Shown: positions 16,837-26,171, counted from the first letter of the stretch. The stretch is DNA of 64,000 nt from Psychroserpens luteus (GCF_015319355.1 NZ_JADILU010000004.1:124001-188000), one strand, 5' to 3'. The notes: generated from the sequence alone by a model not told the origin. A program made the numbers and translations.

Positions 16837-16858
16837 ACAACAAAGTTCTGTGATAAAA
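16837..16858 (+). repeat. 22-nt cassette 3' motif, copy B
   Basis: ACAACAAAGT followed by TCTGTGATAAAA matches 1539-1560 at 20 of 22 positions. As there, it lies about 10 nt after the end of a small gene. Confidence 0.45.
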
Positions 16859-16864
16859 CCCATA

Positions 16865-16889
16865 AGCTAGCGGTCGTTTGTAACGAGTG
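16865..16889 (+). repeat. REP-like 25-mer, copy 2
   Basis: AGCTAGCG, then GTCGTT-TGT-AACGAG, then TG. It is one arm base off the palindrome of copy 1. It lies 28 nt before the aminopeptidase 3'-end fragment; copy 3 lies in a similar place before the intact gene end. Confidence 0.55.
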
Positions 16890-16916
16890 CTCATCCAATT
16901 AACAAAAAATTAATCT

Positions 16917-17033
16917 CAAAGAGACTCCTGCTTCCGCAGGAATTATCAATCCAAACTAGGCAACTCCAATCCATTCAAAACGCTCTTCTCATTCATCAAC
17001 TTTTCAATTTCCGAAGATGTACGAGGCGCTTCC
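16917..17033 (-). pseudogene. Second aminopeptidase P 3'-end fragment (recombination scar)
   Basis: These 117 bases align without gaps to 17894-18010, the end and 3' flank of the intact aminopeptidase gene, with eight mismatches. On the minus strand it encodes EAPRTSSEIEKLMNEKSVLN and on to a stop. Three coding changes are synonymous and one gives Asn for Lys; the stop is TGA instead of TAA. The short GC-rich hairpin after the stop (CTGC/GCAG) is present in both copies. The homology stops abruptly at 17033. It is the end of a diverged allele left on the far side of the lipoprotein gene at 17152. Confidence 0.85.
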
Positions 17034-17151
17034 TAAGTTAAGTTTCAGTAATCAAATTAATTTCAAATTTCACTCCTTTTTAAAGATTAAACTTATTTCA
17101 TAATTTAATCGTATTTTTATAACCATCTATTAAACAGTCAAATACAATATT

Positions 17152-17676
17152 ATGAAATCAAAAATGATATTTGCATTAATTTTAATACTAACGATATTCA
17201 GTATTGGATGCAAGCAACAAGAAGAAAAAGTTATAGTTGAAATTGAAGAAGTGAAAACTGATTTAATTAATGATAACTTTCCAGAAGCTGAAAAAGAAGT
17301 AAGAGAAACTTGGGATGCCATTGTGCAGAGTCTCAGAGATGGAGACATGGATAAACTAATTGCTTTTCATGCTTATGGTCCAAAATTCACTGAATTCAAA
17401 AATGGAGCACCTCGCAATGGCAGTGAAGAAAACGAAACATTTGAACGCAATACTTTTGGAGCTGTTACCGAAATCGTGAAATTTGAAACTAACGATATGA
17501 AGGTTGCTGTCTATGAAGATGTTGCTAATGTCACCTTTCACTCTGATTTTCATCTCAAATTTGGTGAAGACCTTGTTATAGTAAACGACCAAATCTCCTT
17601 ACTATTTGTTAAAACTGATAATGGCTGGAAGATCGTGAGTGAACATCATTCACCTTTAAAAAAGGAAGACGTTTAA
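17152..17676 (+). CDS. SnoaL-like (NTF2 fold) lipoprotein
   Basis: This 174-residue protein has a lipoprotein signal ending in FSIGC, with Cys20 as the lipid-bearing residue. An NTF2-like domain of the SnoaL/DUF4440 type follows: ETWDAIVQSLRDGDMDKLIA, YGPKFTEF, VYEDVANVTFHSDF and DNGWKIVSEHHSP. Such domains are small ligand-binding pockets or enzymes; no catalytic pair is certain here. It is alone between two copies of the 3' end of the aminopeptidase gene, so it is probably inserted cargo. Confidence 0.82.
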   Translation: MKSKMIFALILILTIFSIGCKQQEEKVIVEIEEVKTDLINDNFPEAEKEVRETWDAIVQSLRDGDMDKLIAFHAYGPKFTEFKNGAPRNGSEENETFERNTFGAVTEIVKFETNDMKVAVYEDVANVTFHSDFHLKFGEDLVIVNDQISLLFVKTDNGWKIVSEHHSPLKKEDV

Positions 17677-17815
17677 AAACAGATTACCGTTAGAGTGGAT
17701 ATAGGATAAACTATCAGTTATCTAATGAATCTTAAAATGCAAAATTCAGATTAAAACAGAAGAGATTCCTGCCTTACTTTGACATGTTCAGCAACCAAAG
17801 CAATTGTTAATTCTA

Positions 17816-17840
17816 AGCTGGCGCTCCTTTATAACGAGTA
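17816..17840 (+). repeat. REP-like 25-mer, copy 3
   Basis: AGCTGGCG, then CTCCTT-TAT-AACGAG, then TA. It precedes the 3' flank of the intact aminopeptidase gene as copy 2 precedes the scar. The duplicated block may therefore begin at this element. Confidence 0.55.
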
Positions 17841-17922
17841 TACATGAACTATTAATAGTTATTCTACTAAATCCCAACGTCCTTTCCAATTCCCAAAGAG
17901 ATTCCTACTTCCGCAGGAATTG

Positions 17923-19401
17923 TTAATCCAAACTAGGCAACTCCAAACCATTCAAAACGCTCTTCTCTTTCATCAACTTTTCAATTTCCGAAGAGGTACG
18001 AGGTGCTTCCACAGATAAATTTATAGGTCCGTTTTCTGTGATTAAGATATCATCTTCAATTCGCACAGCAATACCATGCCATTTTGGATCGCAATCGCTA
18101 CCAATTGGGATATAAATTCCTGGCTCTACGGTAATCACCATATTGGCTTGTAATTGACCATAAGTTCCTGGATCATGAACATCTAAACCAATGTGATGTG
18201 AAGTACCATGAGGAAAATACTGTCTCGCTTCACTTGCGTTTTTTGCAATTCCTAAATCAATCAAACCTTGATACACGACTTTTCTCGCAGCTGTATCTGG
18301 AGATTGCATCGTATTACCAATAACGGTTGCTTTTATTCCTGCTTCTTGCGCATTGTACACAATATCATAAATTGCTTTTTGCTCCTTAGTAAACTTCCCA
18401 TTTGCAGGAATTGTTCGTGTCACATCTGCTGTATAACCATGATACTCTGCACCTAAATCCATGAGTACGAGATCGTTTTCTACTTTCATTTTAGAATTCT
18501 CAACGTAATGAAGCACACAACCATTATTTCCTGCACCAACAATACTTGGGTAACCTTCATACTCGCTGCCATATTTTTTGTAGATGTATTCATGTACACC
18601 TTGCACTTCGGTTTCAGACATTCCTGGATGCATTGCTTTCATGATTTCACGTTGTCCCATTGCAGAAATTCGTACCGCTTTTTTAAGTAATACCAACTCA
18701 TCTGCAGTTTTCACCTCTCGCAATCCTGCCATTAAACGAGACAAAATTCTAGTATCTGTTTTAACAGTTTCTACTTCTATATTGGCATTAGCATCTACTT
18801 CAATATCATTGGTTTTATTTTCAATTGTGTAATTATCAACCAGTTTTATTTGCGTTTTAAACGACTGTACCAAATCATACAAATCTGCAGGATTTCTCGT
18901 ATCTCGATAATCATCTCTAAAATCTTCGTACATCACCTTATCAAAAGAGGCAAAATCAATAGCAGACTCTAGAAAATCACTTCCGTTGTAGGCGTTATCA
19001 AAACCGAGTTCTGTTTTTGCGCCTTCGGTACCGAGTCTGCGACCTGTCCACTGCTCTGCTTGTGCGTTTCGTTGTTGCACGTAGAGTTTTTCGTTATAAG
19101 GTTTTCCTTCGGAAACGTTCTGACTTTCAGAAAAAATCACTAAAACAGCATGCGGTTCTTTATAACCTGTGAGGTAATAAAAATTCGGATCTTGGTGATA
19201 GACATAATCGACATCATTGGCACGATTTCTCACCGGATTTGCAAAAAATACAGCCACACTATTTGCTGGCATATTTGCTCGAAGCGCTTCTCGTCGTTCT
19301 TTATGAAATTCTTTGGTTAGATAATCTTCTGGTGTTCCGTTTTGAGCAAAACTCCCAAAGAAAAATATAATTGTAAAAAATAGTGTGAATAAAAGTCTCA
19401 T
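17923..19401 (-). CDS. Secreted aminopeptidase P family metallopeptidase (M24B)
   Basis: This 492-residue protein has a signal peptide (residues 1-19). Its N-terminal aminopeptidase P domain holds NDVDYVYHQDPNFYYLTGY. A pita-bread catalytic domain follows, with the five dimetal ligands: the two Asp in MDLGAEYHGYTADVTRT, His in PHGTSHHIGLDVHDPG, Glu in TVEPGIYIP and Glu in VRIEDDIL. It removes N-terminal residues before proline, probably in the periplasm. Its last 35 or so codons and 3' flank are duplicated in diverged form at 16917-17033. Confidence 0.93.
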   Translation of the reverse strand: MRLLFTLFFTIIFFFGSFAQNGTPEDYLTKEFHKERREALRANMPANSVAVFFANPVRNRANDVDYVYHQDPNFYYLTGYKEPHAVLVIFSESQNVSEGKPYNEKLYVQQRNAQAEQWTGRRLGTEGAKTELGFDNAYNGSDFLESAIDFASFDKVMYEDFRDDYRDTRNPADLYDLVQSFKTQIKLVDNYTIENKTNDIEVDANANIEVETVKTDTRILSRLMAGLREVKTADELVLLKKAVRISAMGQREIMKAMHPGMSETEVQGVHEYIYKKYGSEYEGYPSIVGAGNNGCVLHYVENSKMKVENDLVLMDLGAEYHGYTADVTRTIPANGKFTKEQKAIYDIVYNAQEAGIKATVIGNTMQSPDTAARKVVYQGLIDLGIAKNASEARQYFPHGTSHHIGLDVHDPGTYGQLQANMVITVEPGIYIPIGSDCDPKWHGIAVRIEDDILITENGPINLSVEAPRTSSEIEKLMKEKSVLNGLELPSLD

Positions 19402-19569
19402 GTTTTTTTTATAGGCATTGAAAATAAAGAATTATCTCATCCTTCCGAAGAAAAAAATTTAATATTAACATATTTTTAATCTGTTTTTATAGGCAAACAC
19501 TTTCTAAAGAACAGATAATTTTCGATACATTTGTGTCACAATTTTTACTGAAATCAAAAAATAGTCGTA

Positions 19570-20640
19570 ATGAAAAATACAGCCTTAACAGCAACTCACG
19601 AAGCACTTGGAGCTAAAATGGTCCCTTTTGCAGGATATAATATGCCAGTACAATATGATGGTGTCAATATAGAACATGAAGCAGTACGAACTGGTGTTGG
19701 TGTGTTTGATGTGTCGCATATGGGAGAATTTCTAATAGAAGGTCCTCATGCACTAGAATTGATTCAAAAAGTGAGTAGTAATGACGCTTCAAAATTGAAA
19801 GTTGGGAAAGCGCAATACAGCTGTTTGCCTAATGATGATGGCGGAATTGTAGATGATCTCATCATTTACAAAATTAAAGAAGAAACTTACCTTTTGGTAG
19901 TAAACGCTAGTAATATAGAAAAAGATTGGAACTGGATTGTTTCTAAAAACGATGTTGGTGCTGAGATGAAAGATTTGAGTGAAGATTACTCTTTACTTGC
20001 TATTCAAGGACCAAAAGCGGTTGAAGCAATGCAAGCTTTATCGAGCCATGATCTTGCTGAAATTAAATTTTACAACTTTGTAGTTGGTGATTTTGCTGGT
20101 ATTGATAATGTGATAATTTCTGCGACTGGTTATACAGGAAGTGGCGGATTTGAAATCTATTGCAAAAACAGTGAAGTAAAGCAAATTTGGGATAAAGTAA
20201 CTGAAGCTGGTGCAAAACCAATTGGACTTGCTGCTCGTGACACCTTACGATTAGAAATGGGATATTCTCTCTACGGAAATGATATTGACGACACTACATC
20301 ACCTATTGAAGCTGGTTTAGGATGGATTACAAAATTTTCAAAACCATTTACAAACTCTGAAGCTTTAGAGCATGAAAAACGTCGTGGACCAGAACGCAAA
20401 TTAGTTGCTTTTGAAATTGATGAGCGTGGTATACCTCGTCAAGGTTACGATATTGTTGATTCTAGCGGAAAAACGATTGGTAATGTCACTTCTGGAACCA
20501 TGTCTCCAAGTTTAGGAAAAGGAATTGGTTTAGGATATGTACCAACCATTTTTACAGATGTAGGAAGTAAGATACACATCCAAATTCGTAAAAATGCAGT
20601 ACCTGCAACTGTGGTAAAATTACCTTTTTACAAGGGTTAA
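19570..20640 (+). CDS. gcvT: Glycine cleavage system T protein (aminomethyltransferase)
   Basis: This 356-residue protein transfers the methylene group from the lipoamide arm of GcvH to tetrahydrofolate. Family marks include [12 protein letters not shown] near the start, [10 protein letters not shown], the catalytic-region [24 protein letters not shown] and [29 protein letters not shown] element at 19526-19533, with a looser -33 element 21 nt upstream, may be its promoter. The glutaminase gene starts 6 nt downstream, so they are probably co-transcribed. Confidence 0.96.
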   Translation: MKNTALTATHEALGAKMVPFAGYNMPVQYDGVNIEHEAVRTGVGVFDVSHMGEFLIEGPHALELIQKVSSNDASKLKVGKAQYSCLPNDDGGIVDDLIIYKIKEETYLLVVNASNIEKDWNWIVSKNDVGAEMKDLSEDYSLLAIQGPKAVEAMQALSSHDLAEIKFYNFVVGDFAGIDNVIISATGYTGSGGFEIYCKNSEVKQIWDKVTEAGAKPIGLAARDTLRLEMGYSLYGNDIDDTTSPIEAGLGWITKFSKPFTNSEALEHEKRRGPERKLVAFEIDERGIPRQGYDIVDSSGKTIGNVTSGTMSPSLGKGIGLGYVPTIFTDVGSKIHIQIRKNAVPATVVKLPFYKG

Positions 20641-20646
20641 TAGGAT

Positions 20647-21561
20647 ATGCAAGACTACCAAAGTATTTTAAATGACATTTATAACAAGCTCAGCAAAAAA
20701 GAAGACAAAGGAACAGTAGCATCTTACATTCCAGAACTTAAACATGTTGACAGAAATGCTTTTGGTATTCACCTTCAAGTTATTGGCGATAAAACTTATG
20801 GAGCAGGTCAATACGCAGAAAAATTCTCGATACAGAGTATTTCTAAAGTATTGACCTTAGCTAAAGCGATTTCTATTGAAGGTCATAATCTTTGGGAACG
20901 TGTTGACGTAGAACCTTCTGGAAACCCATTTAATTATCTATCATTATTAGAGCAAGAAAATGGAATCCCCAGAAATCCTCTGATAAATACTGGTGCTCTA
21001 GTCATTGCTGATATTTTAGTATCTCAACTTGAGAATCCTAAACAAGATTTTTTAAATTTTGTTAGACAATTGGCCAATGACGATAGTATCAATTACAATG
21101 AAAAAGTTGCAAAATCTGAGAAAGAAACTGGCTATAGAAATTATGCTGGAGCTAATCTATTAAAATCATTTGGGAACCTTAAAAACGATGTGGACGAGGT
21201 TTTAGATTTTTATTTCCACCAATGTTCTATAGAAATGACCTGCGAGCAACTCACAAAAACTTTATACGTTTTTGCAAATAAAGGAGCTTGTATGTTAGAA
21301 AAAGTCCATCTCAAAAAAAGTCAGACTAAACGGATCAATGCAATTATGCTTACCTGCGGATTTTATGACGAGGCTGGAGAATTTGCCTTTGAGGTAGGTT
21401 TACCAGGAAAAAGTGGTGTTGGTGGTGGCATCGTAGCGCTTTTACCAAAAGAATTTGTAATTTCTGTATGGTCACCAGGTTTAAATGCTAAAGGGAATTC
21501 TAAATTGGGAATGCAAGCACTTGAAATATTTACTACCAAAACCAATTTATCTATTTTCTAA
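20647..21561 (+). CDS. glsA: Glutaminase A
   Basis: This 304-residue enzyme of the serine-dependent beta-lactamase-like glutaminase family hydrolyses glutamine to glutamate and ammonia. The catalytic Ser64-x-x-Lys67 pair is in FSIQSISKVLTLA. Other family marks are PSGNPFNYLSLLEQENG, PRNPLINTGALVIAD and PGKSGVGGGIVALLP. The length matches the family. It follows gcvT closely and precedes an SDR gene by 22 nt. Confidence 0.95.
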   Translation: MQDYQSILNDIYNKLSKKEDKGTVASYIPELKHVDRNAFGIHLQVIGDKTYGAGQYAEKFSIQSISKVLTLAKAISIEGHNLWERVDVEPSGNPFNYLSLLEQENGIPRNPLINTGALVIADILVSQLENPKQDFLNFVRQLANDDSINYNEKVAKSEKETGYRNYAGANLLKSFGNLKNDVDEVLDFYFHQCSIEMTCEQLTKTLYVFANKGACMLEKVHLKKSQTKRINAIMLTCGFYDEAGEFAFEVGLPGKSGVGGGIVALLPKEFVISVWSPGLNAKGNSKLGMQALEIFTTKTNLSIF

Positions 21562-21583
21562 ACCCAATTTGCCATAATCTATA

Positions 21584-22417
21584 ATGAAAACGTATAATAG
21601 TAAACATCGCATCTTAATTTTAGGTGCAAGCGGATTTATTGGCAATGCCATTTATAAAGAGCTTTTGGGTTACTTTAGAACGTATGGCACATATCGTGTT
21701 CCGAAGAAAATATTTGAAGATAATCATCAGTTTTTTCAATATAATGTTGAAGAAGATGATGTGTACGAAATTTTAGAAGCGACAAAACCTACCATAATTA
21801 TTTCTTGTTTACGTGGCGAATTTAGAGCACAAACAATCGCTCATCAACATATTGCTGAGTATCTTTTAGAACACGACAGCAAACTTATTTTTTTATCGTC
21901 TGCTAATGTTTTTGATGCGTATAGTAAATATCCAAGTTACGAATTGGACAAAACGTTGAGCGGAAGCATTTATGGACATTTTAAGATTAAGATTGAAAAT
22001 ATGTTGCTACGTCTTCCGAAGAAAAAAGTAGCAATCTTGAGATTACCAATGGTCTTGGGATCTCAATCACCAAGACTCAAAGAATTAAAGCAGCATTTAG
22101 AAGATAAAACTGCGATTGAGATATTCCCAAATATCATAATGAATGTCACTACAGATTCTAAATTGACGCAACAAATACATTACATCATCAATCAAAATAA
22201 ATATGGAATTTTCCATTTAGGAAGTACAGATTTAGTGCATCATGATGATTACTTTAAAGATATTGTAAAGCAAATTTCTTCAAAAAACGGAGTTATTTAC
22301 AAACATGTGTACACGACAAATGAAGATCGTTATTTAGCTGTTTTACCAAAATTCAACAAACTGCCAAAACATTTAGAAATCACAAGTACTGAAGTGCTTG
22401 AAGACATAACAAAATAA
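21584..22417 (+). CDS. Extended SDR, NAD(P)-dependent epimerase/reductase-like
   Basis: This 277-residue protein has an N-terminal Rossmann motif ILILGASGFIGNAIYKEL and the RmlD-type layout. SSANVFDAYSKYPSYELDKT carries what may be the catalytic Tyr region, although the normal YxxxK is shifted; YGHFKIKIE may supply Tyr and Lys instead. Family members modify nucleotide sugars such as dTDP-rhamnose precursors. No sugar pathway genes are nearby, so the substrate is unknown. It is likely the last gene of the gcvT-glsA transcript. Confidence 0.78.
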   Translation: MKTYNSKHRILILGASGFIGNAIYKELLGYFRTYGTYRVPKKIFEDNHQFFQYNVEEDDVYEILEATKPTIIISCLRGEFRAQTIAHQHIAEYLLEHDSKLIFLSSANVFDAYSKYPSYELDKTLSGSIYGHFKIKIENMLLRLPKKKVAILRLPMVLGSQSPRLKELKQHLEDKTAIEIFPNIIMNVTTDSKLTQQIHYIINQNKYGIFHLGSTDLVHHDDYFKDIVKQISSKNGVIYKHVYTTNEDRYLAVLPKFNKLPKHLEITSTEVLEDITK

Positions 22418-22425
22418 CATTTTAA

Positions 22426-22553
22426 GGTAAAAACCAATCTGAATATTGTCCTGCAAGGTTTTAGAAACCTCACAGGTATTAATTACCAATTTCTAAAATC
22501 CATAAAGTTCAAAAAACACCTTACAGGTTCACTTCGTGGTAAAAACCAATCTG
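22426..22553. repeat. Palindromic repeat block between the SDR and pterin dehydratase genes
   Basis: Two direct copies of GGTAAAAACCAATCTG (22426-22441 and 22538-22553) bracket a hairpin at 22450-22475. That hairpin has inner stem AGGTTT/AAACCT and outer stem CCTG/CAGG. A second CCTTACAGG segment lies inside. The block looks like a REP or small palindromic element. Confidence 0.55.
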
Positions 22554-22635
22554 TTTATCTTTTTTAATAGATTGAATACTCAAATACTCTTATTTTACAG
22601 CAAAAATATGCTACATTTAAGTAAAAAATAGAGTT

Positions 22636-22926
22636 ATGGATTTGTTAACAGACGAAAATATAGAAAAACGATTACTTCGCTTCCCTGATTGGGAACATAG
22701 AAACAACGCATTATACGCAGAGTTTGAATTTGATAATTTTAAAGATTGCTTTAGTGCAATGAGCAGAATTGCATTTGAGTGTGAAGCTCAAAATCATCAT
22801 CCAGAATGGACCAATGTTTACAATGTACTTAAGATTTCATTATCAACACATGACGCAAATGGTGTCACAGAAAAAGACTTTAAATTGGCAGATGCTATTG
22901 AAGCCATTGTAGAAGTTGAAGATTAA
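22636..22926 (+). CDS. 4a-hydroxytetrahydrobiopterin dehydratase (pterin-4a-carbinolamine dehydratase)
   Basis: This 96-residue protein of the PCD/DCoH family recycles the hydroxypterin made by aromatic amino acid hydroxylases. The active-site motif is in AQNHHPEWTNVYN, followed by ISLSTHDANGVTEKDFKLA, which matches the family signature. The length is typical. No hydroxylase gene is nearby. Confidence 0.94.
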   Translation: MDLLTDENIEKRLLRFPDWEHRNNALYAEFEFDNFKDCFSAMSRIAFECEAQNHHPEWTNVYNVLKISLSTHDANGVTEKDFKLADAIEAIVEVED

Positions 22927-22979
22927 ATTGGTTCAATTTTTGTTATTTCAAATACATCACATCTTATTTTAAAACATAC

Positions 22980-25037
22980 ATGCTAAAAAAAATTAGTCCG
23001 TTTTTATTATTTTCCTTGATCTCTGTTTTTGGTTACAGTCAAAATGAAGACTTATTTTGCGATCAAGTGAAGGCTTTAAAAAAGGTGATTGAAGTTAATC
23101 ATTATCTACCTAAAACCGTTGATGATAGCTTGTCAACACATGTCTTTGATTTGTTCTTGAATAATTTAGATGAAAACAAAAGATTGCTCACAAAAAGTGA
23201 TGTCACCTCATTTGAAAAAGATCGTTTTGAACTCGATGATTACATAGAAAACAACAGTTGCGATTTTATAGATAAATATGCTATGGTTCTTAATGAGCGC
23301 ATAGAAAATTCTAAAAAGGTCATTTCTAGTTTAGAGTCAGAAAATTTCGATTATTCAGGTAAAGATACATTGCGGTTTAAACCAGAATCTAAGTTCATAT
23401 ATTTTAAAAATGAAGAAGCCATAAAACGCTATTGGAGTAAGCGTTTACGTTATAATATTTTGTACACGCTCGTTGAAAATGATTCAATACTAGAACATCT
23501 TCAAAGTGATTTTAAAACTTTAGAAAGCGATTTAAAACCAAAGCTCATTCAGAAAGAATTATGCAAACTCGAAGAGCTTCAAAACAGATTAGGAAGCGTT
23601 GATCATTTTGTAAAAGAAACCTTTTTAAATGCCTATTTACATTATCTAGATCCCAACTCCTCTTTTTTTAATGCTTCGGAAAAAGAAATATTTGAAAACT
23701 CGTTATCTAATGACCAATTGTCCTTCGGAATAATTACCTCTAAAAATGACGATGGAGATATTACTATTGTGCACATCACTCCTGGAAGCGCTGCATTTAA
23801 CAATGGAAATATTGAAGTTAACGATGTTATAAAATCACTACATTCTAATACAGAAACTTTAGAAACCTATTGTGTATCTAACGAAGATGTGATGGCATTT
23901 ACAAGTGATCAAAACCACAACACAATCATATTTAAAATTAAGAAACAAAACGGAACTCTTAAAAACATTGAGCTCACAAAAACCAAAACAAAAACAGAAG
24001 AAAACACCGTTTCTGGCTATATTATAGAAGACAAATCTAAGGTTGGGTATATTAGTATTCCTAGTTTTTATTCAGATTTAGAGTCTCCAAATGGACTTGG
24101 TTTAGCAAATGATGTTGCCAAAGAATTATACAAACTACAAAAAGAAAATATTCAAGGTTTAATTCTTGATTTACGATTTAATGGTGGAGGCTCGATGAAA
24201 GAAGCTTCAGATCTTTCTGGTATGTTTATAAATAGAGGTCCTTTGTCTATTTTAAAATATTCAAATGGAGAAACCTACACGATAAAAGATTCTAATAGAG
24301 GTGCACTATTCACAAAACCAATTGTTGTTTTAGTGAATAATTATAGCGCATCTGCATCAGAATTTTTTGCAGCTTCCATGCAAGATTACAATAGAGCAAT
24401 TATTGTTGGATCTACCACACATGGTAAAGCCTCTGCTCAAGTCATTTTGCCTTTAGACGTTGATGGTAAGTTAGGATTCTCTAAACTTACCGTAGAAAAA
24501 TTTTATCGCGTGACTGGTAAAAGCCATCAAGCTCAAGGCGTTATCCCAGATATTATTTTACCAAATCTCTATGACGGTTTTAAAACTCAAGAAAAATTTA
24601 TAGATTATGCTTTAGCAAATGATTCTATTGCTGGTGTAAAATATCCTAAGCATAAGCAACTTCCAATTAAACAATTAAAAAAACAAAGCATCGCTAGAAT
24701 TAATAGCAATGCTAATTTTGATGCGGTTAAACAACTTAACCAATTGATTATAAAAAACTATTTTGAATTAGATACTGAGTACTTATTGACATTAGATAAT
24801 GTCTATCAGGAAATGACAAGTTATAGAGATCAGTGGAGAACAATGAATTCACCTCTTAAAAATCATATTTCTAATTTTACAGTTAAAAATACAGAATACA
24901 CAAAAGAAGTCATCAGTTATAATGATGATAAAAAAACAATCAACCAATCTATTTTAAAAGATCTTAAAAATGATATTTATATTGAAGAAGCCCAAACTAT
25001 TCTTCAAGATTTACTAAACCTAATTCCGCTAAACTAA
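22980..25037 (+). CDS. Carboxy-terminal processing protease (S41, Prc-type)
   Basis: This 685-residue periplasmic protease has a signal peptide (LLFSLISVFGYSQ), a long N-terminal helical region typical of Prc/Tsp, and a PDZ domain (about 250-325, ITPGSAAFNNGNIEVND). The S41 catalytic domain has substrate loop DLRFNGGGSM, nucleophile Ser in NNYSASASEFFAASM and general-base Lys in GSTTHGKASAQ. A helical C-terminal region follows. It cleaves proteins from their C-termini, often lipoproteins or wall enzymes. The next gene starts 2 nt after its stop, a close operon partner. Confidence 0.93.
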   Translation: MLKKISPFLLFSLISVFGYSQNEDLFCDQVKALKKVIEVNHYLPKTVDDSLSTHVFDLFLNNLDENKRLLTKSDVTSFEKDRFELDDYIENNSCDFIDKYAMVLNERIENSKKVISSLESENFDYSGKDTLRFKPESKFIYFKNEEAIKRYWSKRLRYNILYTLVENDSILEHLQSDFKTLESDLKPKLIQKELCKLEELQNRLGSVDHFVKETFLNAYLHYLDPNSSFFNASEKEIFENSLSNDQLSFGIITSKNDDGDITIVHITPGSAAFNNGNIEVNDVIKSLHSNTETLETYCVSNEDVMAFTSDQNHNTIIFKIKKQNGTLKNIELTKTKTKTEENTVSGYIIEDKSKVGYISIPSFYSDLESPNGLGLANDVAKELYKLQKENIQGLILDLRFNGGGSMKEASDLSGMFINRGPLSILKYSNGETYTIKDSNRGALFTKPIVVLVNNYSASASEFFAASMQDYNRAIIVGSTTHGKASAQVILPLDVDGKLGFSKLTVEKFYRVTGKSHQAQGVIPDIILPNLYDGFKTQEKFIDYALANDSIAGVKYPKHKQLPIKQLKKQSIARINSNANFDAVKQLNQLIIKNYFELDTEYLLTLDNVYQEMTSYRDQWRTMNSPLKNHISNFTVKNTEYTKEVISYNDDKKTINQSILKDLKNDIYIEEAQTILQDLLNLIPLN

Positions 25038-25039
25038 AC

Positions 25040-26074
25040 ATGAAAACAATTACTCTAAAATTAACCTTAATCTTTCTATTTGTAGCAACATCTATTACTG
25101 CTCAAACCTTTAATAATGCTTCAGAATATCTAGATTTTGTGGCTGAAGAACAGGAAGAAATCACAAAAAACATGTGGAAATACACCAAAGCAGTAGCACA
25201 TAGTAAAAGTGATAGAAGCATTGATGGTAAACGTAAAAAATTACTTAAAACGATAGATCAAGCGATTGCAAAAATCACTAAAGCAGACGGTTTTGGAGAT
25301 GACGATTATAAGTCTAAAGTATTGAAGCATATGACATTCAATAAAAACTTATTGAATCAAGATTATGCTAAAATAATCGACATGAAAGAAGTTGCAGAAC
25401 AATCTTATGATGCTATGGAAGCATACGTTTTGGCTCAGGAAATGGCAGACCAAAAAATGGAAGAATCTCAACAAGAATATGAGAGAAACTTCTATGAGTA
25501 TGCTGCAAAGCATGACATACAAATTATAGAAAGCGAGTCTGATTTAGGTAAAAAAATGAAAATATCAAACGACGTTTTTGAGCATTATCATGATATGTAC
25601 CTCACGTATTTCAAAGTGTATATTAATGAAATTTATCTTATGGATGCTATTGAAAAAAATGATGTAAGTGCTATCCAGCAAAATGCTAACGCACTTGTTG
25701 CAGCTGCAAAAGAAGGTTTAGAACTTCTCGAAACAAAAGAAGCCTATAAAAAGGATCAATCTGTAATTAATGCCACAAAAAAAGCTTTTGAATTCTTTAT
25801 AGATGAAGGCGAAAACCAAATTCCGATAATAACAGAGTTTCTAATTGTAAATGAGGATTTTGAAAAAATCAAATCGACTCTAGAACAAACAAATGAGCGC
25901 AAGCGCACTAAAGAACAAGTAGACAATTATAATAAAAAAGTTAAAGAAGTGAATGAAGGTGCTGACAACTACAATAAAGTTAATGCAGCACTTAATACAA
26001 AACGTCAAAATGCCATCAATGGCTTAAATAATGCTAATGCGAATTTCTTATCGAAACACATTCCGAATGATTAG
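25040..26074 (+). CDS. Secreted helical protein, LIC11966-like
   Basis: This 344-residue protein has a signal peptide (LIFLFVATSITAQ) and an almost entirely helical, charged body with coiled-coil character (NERKRTKEQVDNYNKKVKEV). It resembles the uncharacterised LIC11966-type surface proteins of Bacteroidota and Leptospira, though I cannot confirm the assignment. It starts 2 nt after the protease gene and could be a substrate, adaptor or chaperone of it. That link is inferred from spacing only. Confidence 0.6.
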   Translation: MKTITLKLTLIFLFVATSITAQTFNNASEYLDFVAEEQEEITKNMWKYTKAVAHSKSDRSIDGKRKKLLKTIDQAIAKITKADGFGDDDYKSKVLKHMTFNKNLLNQDYAKIIDMKEVAEQSYDAMEAYVLAQEMADQKMEESQQEYERNFYEYAAKHDIQIIESESDLGKKMKISNDVFEHYHDMYLTYFKVYINEIYLMDAIEKNDVSAIQQNANALVAAAKEGLELLETKEAYKKDQSVINATKKAFEFFIDEGENQIPIITEFLIVNEDFEKIKSTLEQTNERKRTKEQVDNYNKKVKEVNEGADNYNKVNAALNTKRQNAINGLNNANANFLSKHIPND

Positions 26075-26135
26075 TGTTGTTAATCTATCATAATTTCGAT
26101 AATTTTGAAATTAATTACAACTACATAACAACTAA

Positions 26136-26153
26136 TTCCCATTTTCATGGGAA
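26136..26153 (+). promoter_or_regulatory. Small hairpin before the YebC-family gene
   Basis: TTCCCAT-TTTC-ATGGGAA is a perfect 7-bp stem that ends 18 nt before the start codon at 26172. An A-run, not a T-run, follows it. It could affect translation of the downstream gene or end the preceding transcript in the other direction. Confidence 0.3.
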
Positions 26154-26171
26154 CTAAAAAATAAAATTTAG

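Noticed and set aside
18268-18832. Three plus-strand frames inside the aminopeptidase gene
   Set aside because: They lie wholly inside a well-supported gene on the other strand and have Cys/Ile-rich, non-protein-like composition.
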